A stretch of 45,479 bases of DNA. It comes from a virus. The first letter of the stretch is position 1; every line of letters begins with the position of its first letter. Shown piece after piece: positions 7,196 through 13,536 of this stretch. The notes under the pieces are model-generated. The model was given only the letters and a program-made list of their open reading frames with translations. It was not told the origin of the DNA and ran no database searches. The position numbers and the translations under genes were made by a program. The stretch lies in IMG/VR virus record IMGVR_UViG_3300025099_000039, positions 1 through 45,479 of that record; one strand, written 5' to 3'.

Positions 7196-7422
7196 ACTAC
7201 TATATTAATAATCTAAAGAGCAAAGTTGAAGTTGCTGACGGCATCAAACGCTTGATTGAAGACATCGCCCCAACTAAATGGGAGATGGACGAAATCCAGA
7301 AAGCATGGGACGAAGTACACGAAAAGCACGAAGTCGAGATCAGCGAATACAGAACGCGAATCCGATACCTTGAAGGTAAACTCGACAAGGCAGACGTTCC
7401 CTATACAGTACCGAAAAAATAA
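7192..7422 (+). CDS. Small coiled-coil early protein
   Basis: 76 residues, predicted helical throughout: LKSKVEVADGIKRLIEDIA, then a Trp-containing charged helix and a coil (YRTRIRYLEGKLDKA), ending in a short PYTVPKK tail. Last gene of the operon, with a four-base overlap upstream and the terminator at 7430 seven bases downstream. No family recognised. Confidence 0.65.
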   Translation: MNYYINNLKSKVEVADGIKRLIEDIAPTKWEMDEIQKAWDEVHEKHEVEISEYRTRIRYLEGKLDKADVPYTVPKK

Positions 7423-7429
7423 ACGACAA

Positions 7430-7449
7430 CCCCCGCAAGGGGGTTTTTT
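7430..7449 (+). terminator. Rho-independent terminator
   Basis: CCCCC, loop GCAA, GGGGG (7430-7443), followed by six T. It ends the 6739-7422 operon just before the AT-rich repeat region. Confidence 0.92.
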
Positions 7450-7498
7450 CTTGGTCTAGTCTTCTTGTGTATCTAGTTAATGTAAATAAACGGGGCAA

Positions 7499-7662
7499 GG
7501 TTGATTATTAAATTTATTTATAAACATTAATCAACCACCCCCACACATTGACGCATTGACGAATATGTAAAAAAAGATACATATTTATATGTATATATAT
7601 AGACACAAGAGGGTATCCCCCTATGGTTGATTAATGTTGATAGATAAATTTAATAGTCAACA
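7499..7662. repeat. Long inverted repeat around an AT-rich core; candidate replication origin
   Basis: Arms at 7499-7536 and 7625-7662 are 38 bases each and match as reverse complements at 34 positions. Each arm is itself nearly palindromic (GGTTGATTA at one end, TAATCAACC at the other). The 88-base core holds two adjoining CATTGACG copies (about 7546-7561) and a palindrome ATACATAT-TT-ATATGTAT (7577-7594) in very AT-rich DNA. The stretch from 7450 to 7722 has no credible gene. Such paired repeats around easily melted DNA are common in origins. An operator array is the main alternative. Confidence 0.55.
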
Positions 7663-7722
7663 CAACCATGAGCAAATCAATATGTACAAAAAATAATTTT
7701 TTCAATAAATCTCATATAAAGG

Positions 7723-7766
7723 TTGACACCCCTCCCCCCTCTGCTAGTCTTGTCTCGCCTTCGGGC
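7723..7766 (+). promoter_or_regulatory. Early promoter with 5'-terminal hairpin
   Basis: TTGACA (7723-7728), 16-bp pyrimidine-rich spacer, TAGTCT (7745-7750), then after six bases GCC-TTCG-GGC (7757-7766), TATT and ATG at 7771. It matches the 6312 promoter in spacing, hairpin and leader. Confidence 0.82.
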
Positions 7767-7770
7767 TATT

Positions 7771-8361
7771 ATGAAAACCAAAATCATAACAAACGAAAAC
7801 GGCAAGGCCCAACTCGCCTTGGTTAACAACAACGAAACACTCGCTAACCTTGACTTGACTCTCCTTGAATCAACCAAGGGTCAAGACGGCCCCTTCAAAT
7901 ACTGGGCGCATGAAACCGGCTCCGATTCAACCAACGACTTGAACGACATCCGCGACTGGATTACCGCCCTCAACGAAGCTGGAGTCCTAGACAACGATGC
8001 AGACTCTTGGATAAAAGACGCTTGTCTCTACCGTCTCAATAACGGCAAATACAAAACCGTCCAAAAGAAATCAATCGACGGCAAAAGAACAGACTCCTAC
8101 ACCGACGAGGAAAAACTCTCCAACATTGCGCAAGCACTAGACGGGGATGCATTCAAGGAGCGCACAAAGTCAGACGGAAAAGCAGCACTCACCAAGAAGC
8201 TAGAAGCCTCCGAGACTCGCGCCCAACGGATGCAAGAAATCTTCGCGGAACGTCGCGCCCTTGAGGCTAAACACCGCAAGGAAAAATCTGCTGAAAAGGC
8301 AGCGACAATCCAAGCCAAGATTGATGCACTCGATGTCGAGGCAGACGCACTATTCGCCTAA
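7771..8361 (+). CDS. Early protein with acidic N-terminal and coiled C-terminal halves
   Basis: 196 residues from the ATG placed by the hairpin leader. The N-terminal part (to about residue 100) is mixed and carries Trp and Tyr in segments such as GPFKYWAHETG and RDWITALNEAG. From about 105 on it is a charged helical region ending in a coiled coil (KHRKEKSAEKAATIQAKI). It is a single-gene unit between a strong promoter and a strong terminator, which suggests abundant early product. The region resembles phage single-strand-binding or scaffold-like chaperone proteins only in general character; I do not recognise a family. Confidence 0.7.
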   Translation: MKTKIITNENGKAQLALVNNNETLANLDLTLLESTKGQDGPFKYWAHETGSDSTNDLNDIRDWITALNEAGVLDNDADSWIKDACLYRLNNGKYKTVQKKSIDGKRTDSYTDEEKLSNIAQALDGDAFKERTKSDGKAALTKKLEASETRAQRMQEIFAERRALEAKHRKEKSAEKAATIQAKIDALDVEADALFA

Positions 8362-8368
8362 CTTCAAT

Positions 8369-8392
8369 GGGGGGAGAAATCCCCCCTTTTTT
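8369..8392 (+). terminator. Rho-independent terminator
   Basis: GGGGGGA, loop GAAA, TCCCCCC (8369-8386), then six T. It isolates the 7771 gene. The next gene begins only six bases later, so downstream expression may depend on readthrough, as no promoter is visible. Confidence 0.93.
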
Positions 8393-8397
8393 CTCAC

Positions 8398-8676
8398 ATG
8401 AAATTCACAATCTGCCAAGACTGCCACACGCTTAACGCGACAGGCGATGCCTCATTTCTAGACTACCACTACCAAGGAGACGAGGCCCAAACAAGATACA
8501 CCGAAATAAATAACGGTCTCGATAAACTAGCCAAGCACGGCTACTTAATGACCGGAGACAAGACAGACGACTTCTCAAAACAACCATGCGAATCCTGCTT
8601 AACTAATCTCGCAGGTGAACGCTACTCTCTCACAACTTACACAACTTTAACAAATACTCTACATGAAAATGTCTGA
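8398..8676 (+). CDS. Small zinc-ribbon-like protein
   Basis: 92 residues with two Cys pairs, CQDC near residue 6 and CESC near residue 64. Their spacing would suit one zinc site formed by two knuckles. The stretch between contains HYQGDEAQTRY and a helix. First gene of a long operon (8398-12336) of small overlapping genes. Function unknown; zinc binding is inferred from cysteine spacing. Confidence 0.65.
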   Translation: MKFTICQDCHTLNATGDASFLDYHYQGDEAQTRYTEINNGLDKLAKHGYLMTGDKTDDFSKQPCESCLTNLAGERYSLTTYTTLTNTLHENV

Positions 8677-9040
8677 ATCCATAACTAAAATGGAAGCACT
8701 ATCCCAAAAGATAAGTAAACAAAGCGAAGAACGCGAGTCTCTTATGAGAGAATTAAGTCGCGCTCTCTCACTACAAGCCGCACTAGGCAAAGACATTTGG
8801 GGCGATGGTAAAATATCAACCAACATTCGCAGATGCCAAGGCGGCTTCTCTAACAAGATAGCAAGTAGACAACCTGACTTCAGCTTCAGCAATAAATTCA
8901 AGATCAAGATCAGTTCGCCAGTAAAGACACTTTACTCTGGCATTCTATCCGATCTCTACAACGACAACAAAGAACTGTACGACTGGGTAATCAATCACCC
9001 CTTAAATAAAGACTACAAAAACTACAAAAACAACAAATGA
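8663..9040 (+). CDS. Unknown early protein with N-terminal coiled coil
   Basis: 125 residues. An N-terminal coiled coil (to about residue 45) is followed by a basic region and a Lys/Asn/Tyr-rich tail. ATG 8663 overlaps the previous gene by 14 nt; ATG 8669, two codons on, is equally possible. No family recognised. Confidence 0.6.
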   Translation: MKMSESITKMEALSQKISKQSEERESLMRELSRALSLQAALGKDIWGDGKISTNIRRCQGGFSNKIASRQPDFSFSNKFKIKISSPVKTLYSGILSDLYNDNKELYDWVINHPLNKDYKNYKNNK

Positions 9041-9381
9041 GAAAAATAACACAAGACGCAGCACGCGCATTCAAACAAGGCAAGAACTTCAGTCGTGACA
9101 ACACTCGCGTCGAAGTCAAAAAAGACCTGCGATTCCCTGACGACAATGTCACGCAACTCTACTTGCATGGGCATTGCATCGCAGAACAGACAGTAAACTC
9201 GCTCCACATTTCACTTTGTGGCTGGCCCACAATGACAACTCGCGAGAGACTGAACGGATTACTCGACACGTTAAACATCCAGAAACACTTATACCAAGAT
9301 AAACATGAGCAATACATCTTTGACCGTAGCACTCAAACATCCGAACCGTTCCCGTCTAGCGGCTATCAGCGCGTTGCATGA
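9037..9381 (+). CDS. Conserved-type small phage protein with HG-x-IA and GWPTMTTRERLNG motifs
   Basis: 114 residues. The layout is an N-terminal AARAFKQGKNFSRDNTRV, a strand LYLHGHCIAE, then SLCGWPTMTTRERLNGL and a C-terminal tail. From memory this order (basic helix, LHG-x-IA strand, GW-x-T-x-TTRERLNGL) occurs in small uncharacterised proteins of many podoviruses, usually in early regions. The biochemical role is not known. It overlaps its upstream neighbour by four bases, and its last 77 bases overlap the next gene. Confidence 0.7.
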   Translation: MRKITQDAARAFKQGKNFSRDNTRVEVKKDLRFPDDNVTQLYLHGHCIAEQTVNSLHISLCGWPTMTTRERLNGLLDTLNIQKHLYQDKHEQYIFDRSTQTSEPFPSSGYQRVA

Positions 9382-9619
9382 ATGCAGCTTGTATGGATAT
9401 GGGCATGAGAATCTACGAAAGCATCCTGATTGGCATGGATACCACAAAGAACATCTTGTCCATTGCGACCTACCAGACATGGAAATACTATTCCCGCCAG
9501 ACTACTCGATACAAGGTAACGAACATTACCTAGACAGACAGTCAGCAAAGTGGGTACACAACCTGTTTCATAAATCACCAGACTACTTAAAGTTCAATGA
9601 AAGCAATAACAATAGTTAA
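9305..9619 (+). CDS. Unknown early protein, His/Tyr-rich
   Basis: 104 residues, not recognised. It has many His and Tyr residues (HECSLYGYGHENL, HPDWHGYHKEH) and a central acidic stretch DLPDMEILFPPDY. It begins 77 bases inside the previous gene in another frame and overlaps the next gene by 23 bases. The large overlap makes its start less certain, but no later ATG suits the spacing better. Confidence 0.5.
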   Translation: MSNTSLTVALKHPNRSRLAAISALHECSLYGYGHENLRKHPDWHGYHKEHLVHCDLPDMEILFPPDYSIQGNEHYLDRQSAKWVHNLFHKSPDYLKFNESNNNS

Positions 9620-9779
9620 TGGAAACGTCGAACTGGTAGACATACCAGACAGGGCAAGAAGCTGGACTAAACTAGACAGTCCAAGTCTTACTGAAAGTCC
9701 TAATCAATCCTTACGACAAGACAACTGGAGCGCAGCATTAACACGTTGCGTCATCAAGGCAAAGAAACATAAACGATGA
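9597..9779 (+). CDS. Unknown 60-residue early protein
   Basis: 60 residues. It begins MKAITIVNGNVELVDIP, a beta hairpin-like start, and ends in a basic helix (RCVIKAKKHKR). The stop overlaps the next start (ATGA). No family recognised. Confidence 0.55.
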   Translation: MKAITIVNGNVELVDIPDRARSWTKLDSPSLTESPNQSLRQDNWSAALTRCVIKAKKHKR

Positions 9780-9967
9780 GCTACAAAAAAAGAATTGTTG
9801 ATCTTTGCGAATTGTGTGAAGGCAAAGGCTACTTAAACGTAGCAGAATCGTGTCAAAAATGTGCTGATTGTGTTGGAACAGGTATGCAACATAAAGAATG
9901 TGAGAGTTGTGGACAAAAGATACTCAAGTTTAACGAGGCTTGTCACGATGAACATCTTTGTAACTGA
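9776..9967 (+). CDS. DnaJ-type cysteine-rich zinc finger protein
   Basis: 63 residues with CELCEGKGYL (CxxCxGKG), CQKCADCVGTG and CESC, which match the repeats of the DnaJ zinc-binding domain. There is no J domain, so it is not a full co-chaperone. A stand-alone domain of this kind could bind zinc and hold a partner protein or nucleic acid. Its last 20 bases overlap the next gene. Zinc binding is well supported by the motifs; the role is unknown. Confidence 0.65.
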   Translation: MSYKKRIVDLCELCEGKGYLNVAESCQKCADCVGTGMQHKECESCGQKILKFNEACHDEHLCN

Positions 9968-10481
9968 TGATAACCCGATTGTTGCAGCGCGTAATCTCTG
10001 CGACAAACATATAAACAAGATGATCGTTGAGTCAGCACAAATGCTGGCCAACGGTTTTCCTTTATCCAGACTCGCAGCAGACGACTGCCCTCGTAATGCA
10101 GTAGGTCGTGCTAGAGTACATAGCTATCGCTATCACCCATGCACACAATGGACGTTCAAGACTCAAGACAACATGAGCTGGCTGATAAGTCACGCCCTTG
10201 AGATGGGCGAAGAACGTCGATACCGCTGGGGTAAAGACCATTACACTCTCGACTTCATTGCTTGGTGCTACGAGAACCTCAAAGATTCTTACGCACCTAT
10301 CGGGTCAAGAACCGAGTTCGCTGTAGCCATAGCGAAGGACATGAACTGTCGCAAGCAACCAAACTTTGACGACCTACCAATAGTAGAAAAATACAGACTG
10401 TACATACAACTAGACAAACCATTCGCACAATGGACACGAAGAGAGAAACCAACATGGCACACACTTATATCTGGCAAGTAA
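9948..10481 (+). CDS. Conserved-type phage protein (DDNP..AARxLCDKHINKM family), unknown function
   Basis: 177 residues from ATG 9948. The N-terminal motif NIFVTDDNPIVAARNLCDKH followed by KMIVESAQMLANG, then HPCTQWTF, NMSWLISHALEMGEERRYRWGKDH, recalls a widespread uncharacterised family in phages and environmental bacteria. Conserved Cys, His, Trp and Tyr residues suggest an enzyme or nucleic-acid-binding site, but I know of no proven activity. The frame is open further upstream, but those codons lie inside the zinc-finger gene. Confidence 0.65.
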   Translation: MNIFVTDDNPIVAARNLCDKHINKMIVESAQMLANGFPLSRLAADDCPRNAVGRARVHSYRYHPCTQWTFKTQDNMSWLISHALEMGEERRYRWGKDHYTLDFIAWCYENLKDSYAPIGSRTEFAVAIAKDMNCRKQPNFDDLPIVEKYRLYIQLDKPFAQWTRREKPTWHTLISGK

Positions 10482-10690
10482 ATCATCTTGAACCAAGTGA
10501 CGTTGATATGCTACAAAATGAAATTGGACTCATTGTAGTAACCGATGAAGACCAAACAATCGACGAAATCTATCAGACGGGTACAGCAGAATGTTGTACA
10601 AGTGATAACAAATTTTTGTTTTATCAATTCGATAAAGCATTAACACAAAACCAAGTAAAACTAATCGAACAATGTATGAGTTCAATGTAA
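10454..10690 (+). CDS. Unknown small acidic protein
   Basis: 78 residues from ATG 10454; an in-frame ATG at 10430 lies deeper inside the previous gene. The composition is acidic (DEDQTIDEIYQTG) with paired cysteines (ECCTSD). Its end overlaps the next gene by 19 bases. No family recognised. Confidence 0.55.
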   Translation: MAHTYIWQVNHLEPSDVDMLQNEIGLIVVTDEDQTIDEIYQTGTAECCTSDNKFLFYQFDKALTQNQVKLIEQCMSSM

Positions 10691-11451
10691 AGAGTCGTCC
10701 CGTATTCAACATACGAGGACAAGAGATCGAAGGACATCGCGAGAACTTTCGCGAGGATACGGGTGAGCATCTTGCCCTTGTTTCAGATAAGTACAAGATA
10801 GTCCACCATAAAGAAGTAATAGACAGAGTTGAATCCTGTCTGAAACTCGGTGAGTTTCAGAGGAAAATCTATTGTCCCAACAATGGAGCAAGACTCTATG
10901 CAGTCTATGACTTCAAAGAACAACGTGCTGAAGTAGCAAAGGGAGACATCATCGGGATGCGCGTCACGTTACGCAATTCATACGATGGTTCTTCTGGTAT
11001 ACCAATAGATGCAGGAGCATTACGTCTTGTCTGCACTAACGGCATGACATCACCATGCATGAACACCAAGCAGTCAGGTAGACATTCAATGAACCTTGAC
11101 TTGGACTACATCAACGATTCAATCAACTCAGCCAAGCGTGAGTTTGACGCATCAGTTGAAGGCTACAGAGTCTTGCATGGTTTCAAGATCACCCAACAAA
11201 AGGGCGAATCCCTCATCGAAAAACTGGTAGAAACCAAGAAGATCGGTGAGAGGCGAGGCAAGGACATCTTGGATATATGGCGCAATCCCACATACTCACA
11301 AGATAAAGACCGCAACATATACAATCTATACAATGCGGTAACACAAAACCTAACTCCAGAGATGGACAAAAGTTTTGAGCTAGTGGCAAGAACCAATCGC
11401 AACGTACTCAAATTCTTACAGCATGAATCAAATGAACTTCACACAGCATGA
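10672..11451 (+). CDS. DUF932-like protein
   Basis: 259 residues. The order of segments fits the DUF932 (plasmid/phage) family: ALVSDKYKIVHHKEVIDRVE near residues 37-56, LYAVYDF, a central GDIIGMRVTLRNSYDGSSG near 91-109, ALRLVCTNGM near residue 116 and a helical C-terminal half. Members are common in phages and plasmids; the biochemical role is not established. It lies two genes before the sigma-54 activator, with overlapping ends on both sides. Confidence 0.75.
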   Translation: MYEFNVKSRPVFNIRGQEIEGHRENFREDTGEHLALVSDKYKIVHHKEVIDRVESCLKLGEFQRKIYCPNNGARLYAVYDFKEQRAEVAKGDIIGMRVTLRNSYDGSSGIPIDAGALRLVCTNGMTSPCMNTKQSGRHSMNLDLDYINDSINSAKREFDASVEGYRVLHGFKITQQKGESLIEKLVETKKIGERRGKDILDIWRNPTYSQDKDRNIYNLYNAVTQNLTPEMDKSFELVARTNRNVLKFLQHESNELHTA

Positions 11452-11626
11452 TGCATGGGGTCAGCGGGAGAACCAAGACCCTCCGCAACACAACGAACCC
11501 GAGCTAGATACAGTTGAAGTACATCTCAAGTTCAAGTGGAATCCTAAAGTACACGAACACCCACAAGACTGGAAGTGGGAAGACATACTTGATGCCGAAG
11601 GCGTAGAAGTTAAATGGAAGAACTAA
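11423..11626 (+). CDS. Unknown 67-residue protein directly before the sigma-54 activator
   Basis: 67 residues, rich in Trp, His, Glu and Pro (HDAWGQRENQDPPQHNEPE; HEHPQDWKWEDILDAEGVE). It overlaps DUF932 upstream by 29 bases and the activator gene downstream by 13 bases, so it is translated with the activator. That linkage makes it a candidate partner or inhibitor of the ATPase, but no sequence feature proves this. Confidence 0.5.
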   Translation: MNQMNFTQHDAWGQRENQDPPQHNEPELDTVEVHLKFKWNPKVHEHPQDWKWEDILDAEGVEVKWKN

Positions 11627-12336
11627 TCACAGAAGACAAGTTCATGCTAGAGCAAATCTACCATGCACACATTCTGTCCAGCCACGATTCCCCCGTCCTA
11701 GTGATGGGGGAGTCTGGCACAGGTAAGGAGACTATCGCTCAAATCTTACATGGAGACAGACAAGCAGCATCGAACGCCAAAATACAAAATAACTTCGTTC
11801 CTGTAAACGTAACTACACTCCAAGAAGACTTGTTTGAATCGCTTCTTTACGGACACCTCAAAGGCTCATTCACGGGAGCGACCAGAGACACAACTGGTTT
11901 CGTTCAGCGAGCGCACAAAGGCACGCTATTCCTAGATGAGATCGGAGAACTTCCCTTACATCTACAGCCCAAGTTACTACGCTTCATCCAACACAAGAAG
12001 TATAGTCGCGTAGGTGAAGCCGAGGAACACAACGCAACTTGTCGCTTCGTGTTCTCGACCAACAAGGACTTACGCAAAGAAGTCGAGGCAGGAAATTTCA
12101 GACTCGATCTCTACCACCGCATATCAACCTTCATCATCAAGACATCACCACTCCGAGATAGAACAGACGACATAACTCTCTACCTCAAGAAACACAATGT
12201 CCGAGAGACAGAAGTCGAAGACCCCGAAGGATTGATGCTGCAAATCCTAGATCAAACTAAACTCACCGGCAACTATAGAGAACTACAATCTATACTTGCA
12301 CGTTACAAGACATTGGGTAAATTAATCATCTATTAA
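11614..12336 (+). CDS. Stand-alone sigma-54 activator AAA+ ATPase
   Basis: 240 residues that align almost residue for residue with the PspF/NtrC catalytic domain. Walker A GESGTGKE is at 32-39 and the nucleotide-sensing Asn at 65. The sigma-54-contacting L1 loop is GSFTGA at 84-89 (family consensus GAFTGA). Walker B LFLDEIGELP has D108 and E109, sensor I is STNKDL with N150, arginine fingers are R163 and R169 in GNFRLDLYHR, and sensor II is GNYREL near the end. All catalytic residues are present. The chain stops right after the AAA+ domain: no receiver, GAF or PAS domain precedes it and no helix-turn-helix follows. Bacterial activators lacking a DNA-binding domain, such as Helicobacter FlgR, are known to work from solution. 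The expected role is to use ATP to open complexes of host RpoN-RNA polymerase at the three phage -24/-12 sites, the nearest only 22 bases past this gene's stop. Confidence 0.92.
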   Translation: MEELITEDKFMLEQIYHAHILSSHDSPVLVMGESGTGKETIAQILHGDRQAASNAKIQNNFVPVNVTTLQEDLFESLLYGHLKGSFTGATRDTTGFVQRAHKGTLFLDEIGELPLHLQPKLLRFIQHKKYSRVGEAEEHNATCRFVFSTNKDLRKEVEAGNFRLDLYHRISTFIIKTSPLRDRTDDITLYLKKHNVRETEVEDPEGLMLQILDQTKLTGNYRELQSILARYKTLGKLIIY

Positions 12337-12357
12337 TATCACCTACCCCCAAAAAAG

Positions 12358-12374
12358 TTGGCACGAAGGTTGCT
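12358..12374 (+). promoter_or_regulatory. Sigma-54-type promoter for the replication operon
   Basis: TTGGCACGAAGGTTGCT matches the sigma-54 consensus YTGGCACG-N4-TTGCW at every defined position; GG is at 12360-12361 and GC at 12372-12373. The predicted start near 12385 is about 18 bases before ATG 12403. It lies in the 66-base gap after the activator gene, the first clear gap since 8398. Confidence 0.88.
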
Positions 12375-12402
12375 TATATATTAACTGTCATATTTTTTGA
12401 AA

Positions 12403-12804
12403 ATGACCTATAAAAAAGAACAGTTTATCGACGGGGATTTCAAGGGTTTCGGGTTTTATACTCCGGTCTTTGAGTCTATTGAGGAAGTTGTTGATGCTTA
12501 CGGTGAGAAAACAACAATCGCCCTAATAAATCAACAAGCTCAGTTACGCATTCGTGCCAAGGTTAAGAATGGTTTACCAAAGAACCTACCGACATCAGAC
12601 TTGGAGAGATTCAAGGATGAATTATATCGTGAGAAACCGGATGGAATTCTTTTCTCGCAGGATGAAGCTGCAAAGTGGACTCCTTCACTCAAAGAACTTT
12701 CAGCCAAGAAACTCTTTATGCTGGCACAAGCAGAACTAGCAAAGGGTAATAAAGAAACTGCTGCTAAATACATGGATCAATGCAAATCGAAAACATTACA
12801 ATAG
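12403..12804 (+). CDS. Unknown protein, first gene of the replication operon
   Basis: 133 residues from ATG 12403; a TTG two codons earlier is less likely. The N-terminus is aromatic and acidic (FIDGDFKGFGFYTPVF). The rest is helical, with RIRAKVKNGLPKNLP, an acidic middle and a TPR-like Ala/Lys-rich helix (MLAQAELAKGNKETAAKYM). The sequence ALINQQAQLRIRAKVKNG resembles a motif in small phage proteins near replication genes. Function unknown. Confidence 0.6.
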   Translation: MTYKKEQFIDGDFKGFGFYTPVFESIEEVVDAYGEKTTIALINQQAQLRIRAKVKNGLPKNLPTSDLERFKDELYREKPDGILFSQDEAAKWTPSLKELSAKKLFMLAQAELAKGNKETAAKYMDQCKSKTLQ

Positions 12805-13292
12805 AACATAAACCAAAACCGAAACGCTCTACTTACAGTCCTAATGCGGCCAAGCAAGTACAGCCAATACTCGATAGACTAATCGAAACTGGACAAGACG
12901 TTTACGTCAACGCCCAGCAAACCGGATACACAGCAAATACTTTGTACGTCAAATTCAACGATGGATTCAAGTTCATCCTAGACAACTTTGACGAAGCAAA
13001 ATATTCGCTACTCCGAAACAAAGTAGCCATACGCAAGACTGATGACGGCATCATAATCTACTTCAAAGGTACGGTACAAAACGCACTAAAGTCTAAAGCA
13101 ATAGACTACGAGTTTAATGATTCTATTGCGTGGAAGAACGAACTAGAAACATGGTACAAGACTGCCAAGGACACAGAACTCTTTGAACGTAACGTCTCTG
13201 TCTCAGAAGCTGATCGTGAATTCGTATACAATCTAGTCAATGAAGATTCAGAAGTAGATATTACCGACACTTCTGTTCGCGTAATGAAATGA
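12780..13292 (+). CDS. Unknown protein of the replication operon
   Basis: 170 residues. A basic N-terminus (HKPKPKRSTYSPNAAKQ) precedes mixed alpha/beta sequence with GYTANTLYVKFNDGFKFIL and IRKTDDGIIIYFKG, and an acidic C-terminus. The middle might form a DNA-binding fold, but I do not recognise a family. It overlaps the previous gene by 25 bases and the next by four. Confidence 0.6.
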   Translation: MQIENITIEHKPKPKRSTYSPNAAKQVQPILDRLIETGQDVYVNAQQTGYTANTLYVKFNDGFKFILDNFDEAKYSLLRNKVAIRKTDDGIIIYFKGTVQNALKSKAIDYEFNDSIAWKNELETWYKTAKDTELFERNVSVSEADREFVYNLVNEDSEVDITDTSVRVMK

Positions 13293-13375
13293 TCTACTTC
13301 GACATCTTATGCGCACTCGGACTACTCTACTTTATATTCGGCGCAATCTGCGCAATTCTATCAGGACTTGAATGA
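13289..13375 (+). CDS. 28-residue single-span membrane peptide
   Basis: ATG at 13289 overlaps the preceding stop and its own stop overlaps the next ATG, both as ATGA. The peptide is almost entirely hydrophobic (ILCALGLLYFIFGAICAIL), one membrane helix with two cysteines. The two precise overlaps support translation. Its role is unknown; a small membrane-active regulator or inhibitor is possible. Confidence 0.5.
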   Translation: MIYFDILCALGLLYFIFGAICAILSGLE

Positions 13376-13536
13376 CAATAGAACAACTGCTGGAGATTTC
13401 AGTCGAGGAATTAGAGGCAATGCCTGACTCAAAGTTACAAGAACATCTAGCACCTTACTTAAAAATCTCAAGACCGGACGAGTTAGAAGAACTGAAAGTA
13501 CAAAAGAAAACCAGAGGAAAGATCAAACTTGATTAA
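13372..13536 (+). CDS. Small acidic helical protein
   Basis: 54 residues, start coupled by ATGA to the membrane peptide. Sequence is helical: a leucine/glutamate-rich first half (MTIEQLLEISVEELEAM) and a basic tail (KVQKKTRGKIKLD). The ribosome binding site for the exonuclease (AGAGGA) lies within its end. No family recognised. Confidence 0.55.
   Translation: MTIEQLLEISVEELEAMPDSKLQEHLAPYLKISRPDELEELKVQKKTRGKIKLD

Noticed and set aside
7499-7662. CRISPR array or MITE transposon
   Set aside because: Only two arms in inverted orientation with no repeat-spacer series, and no target duplication or transposase.
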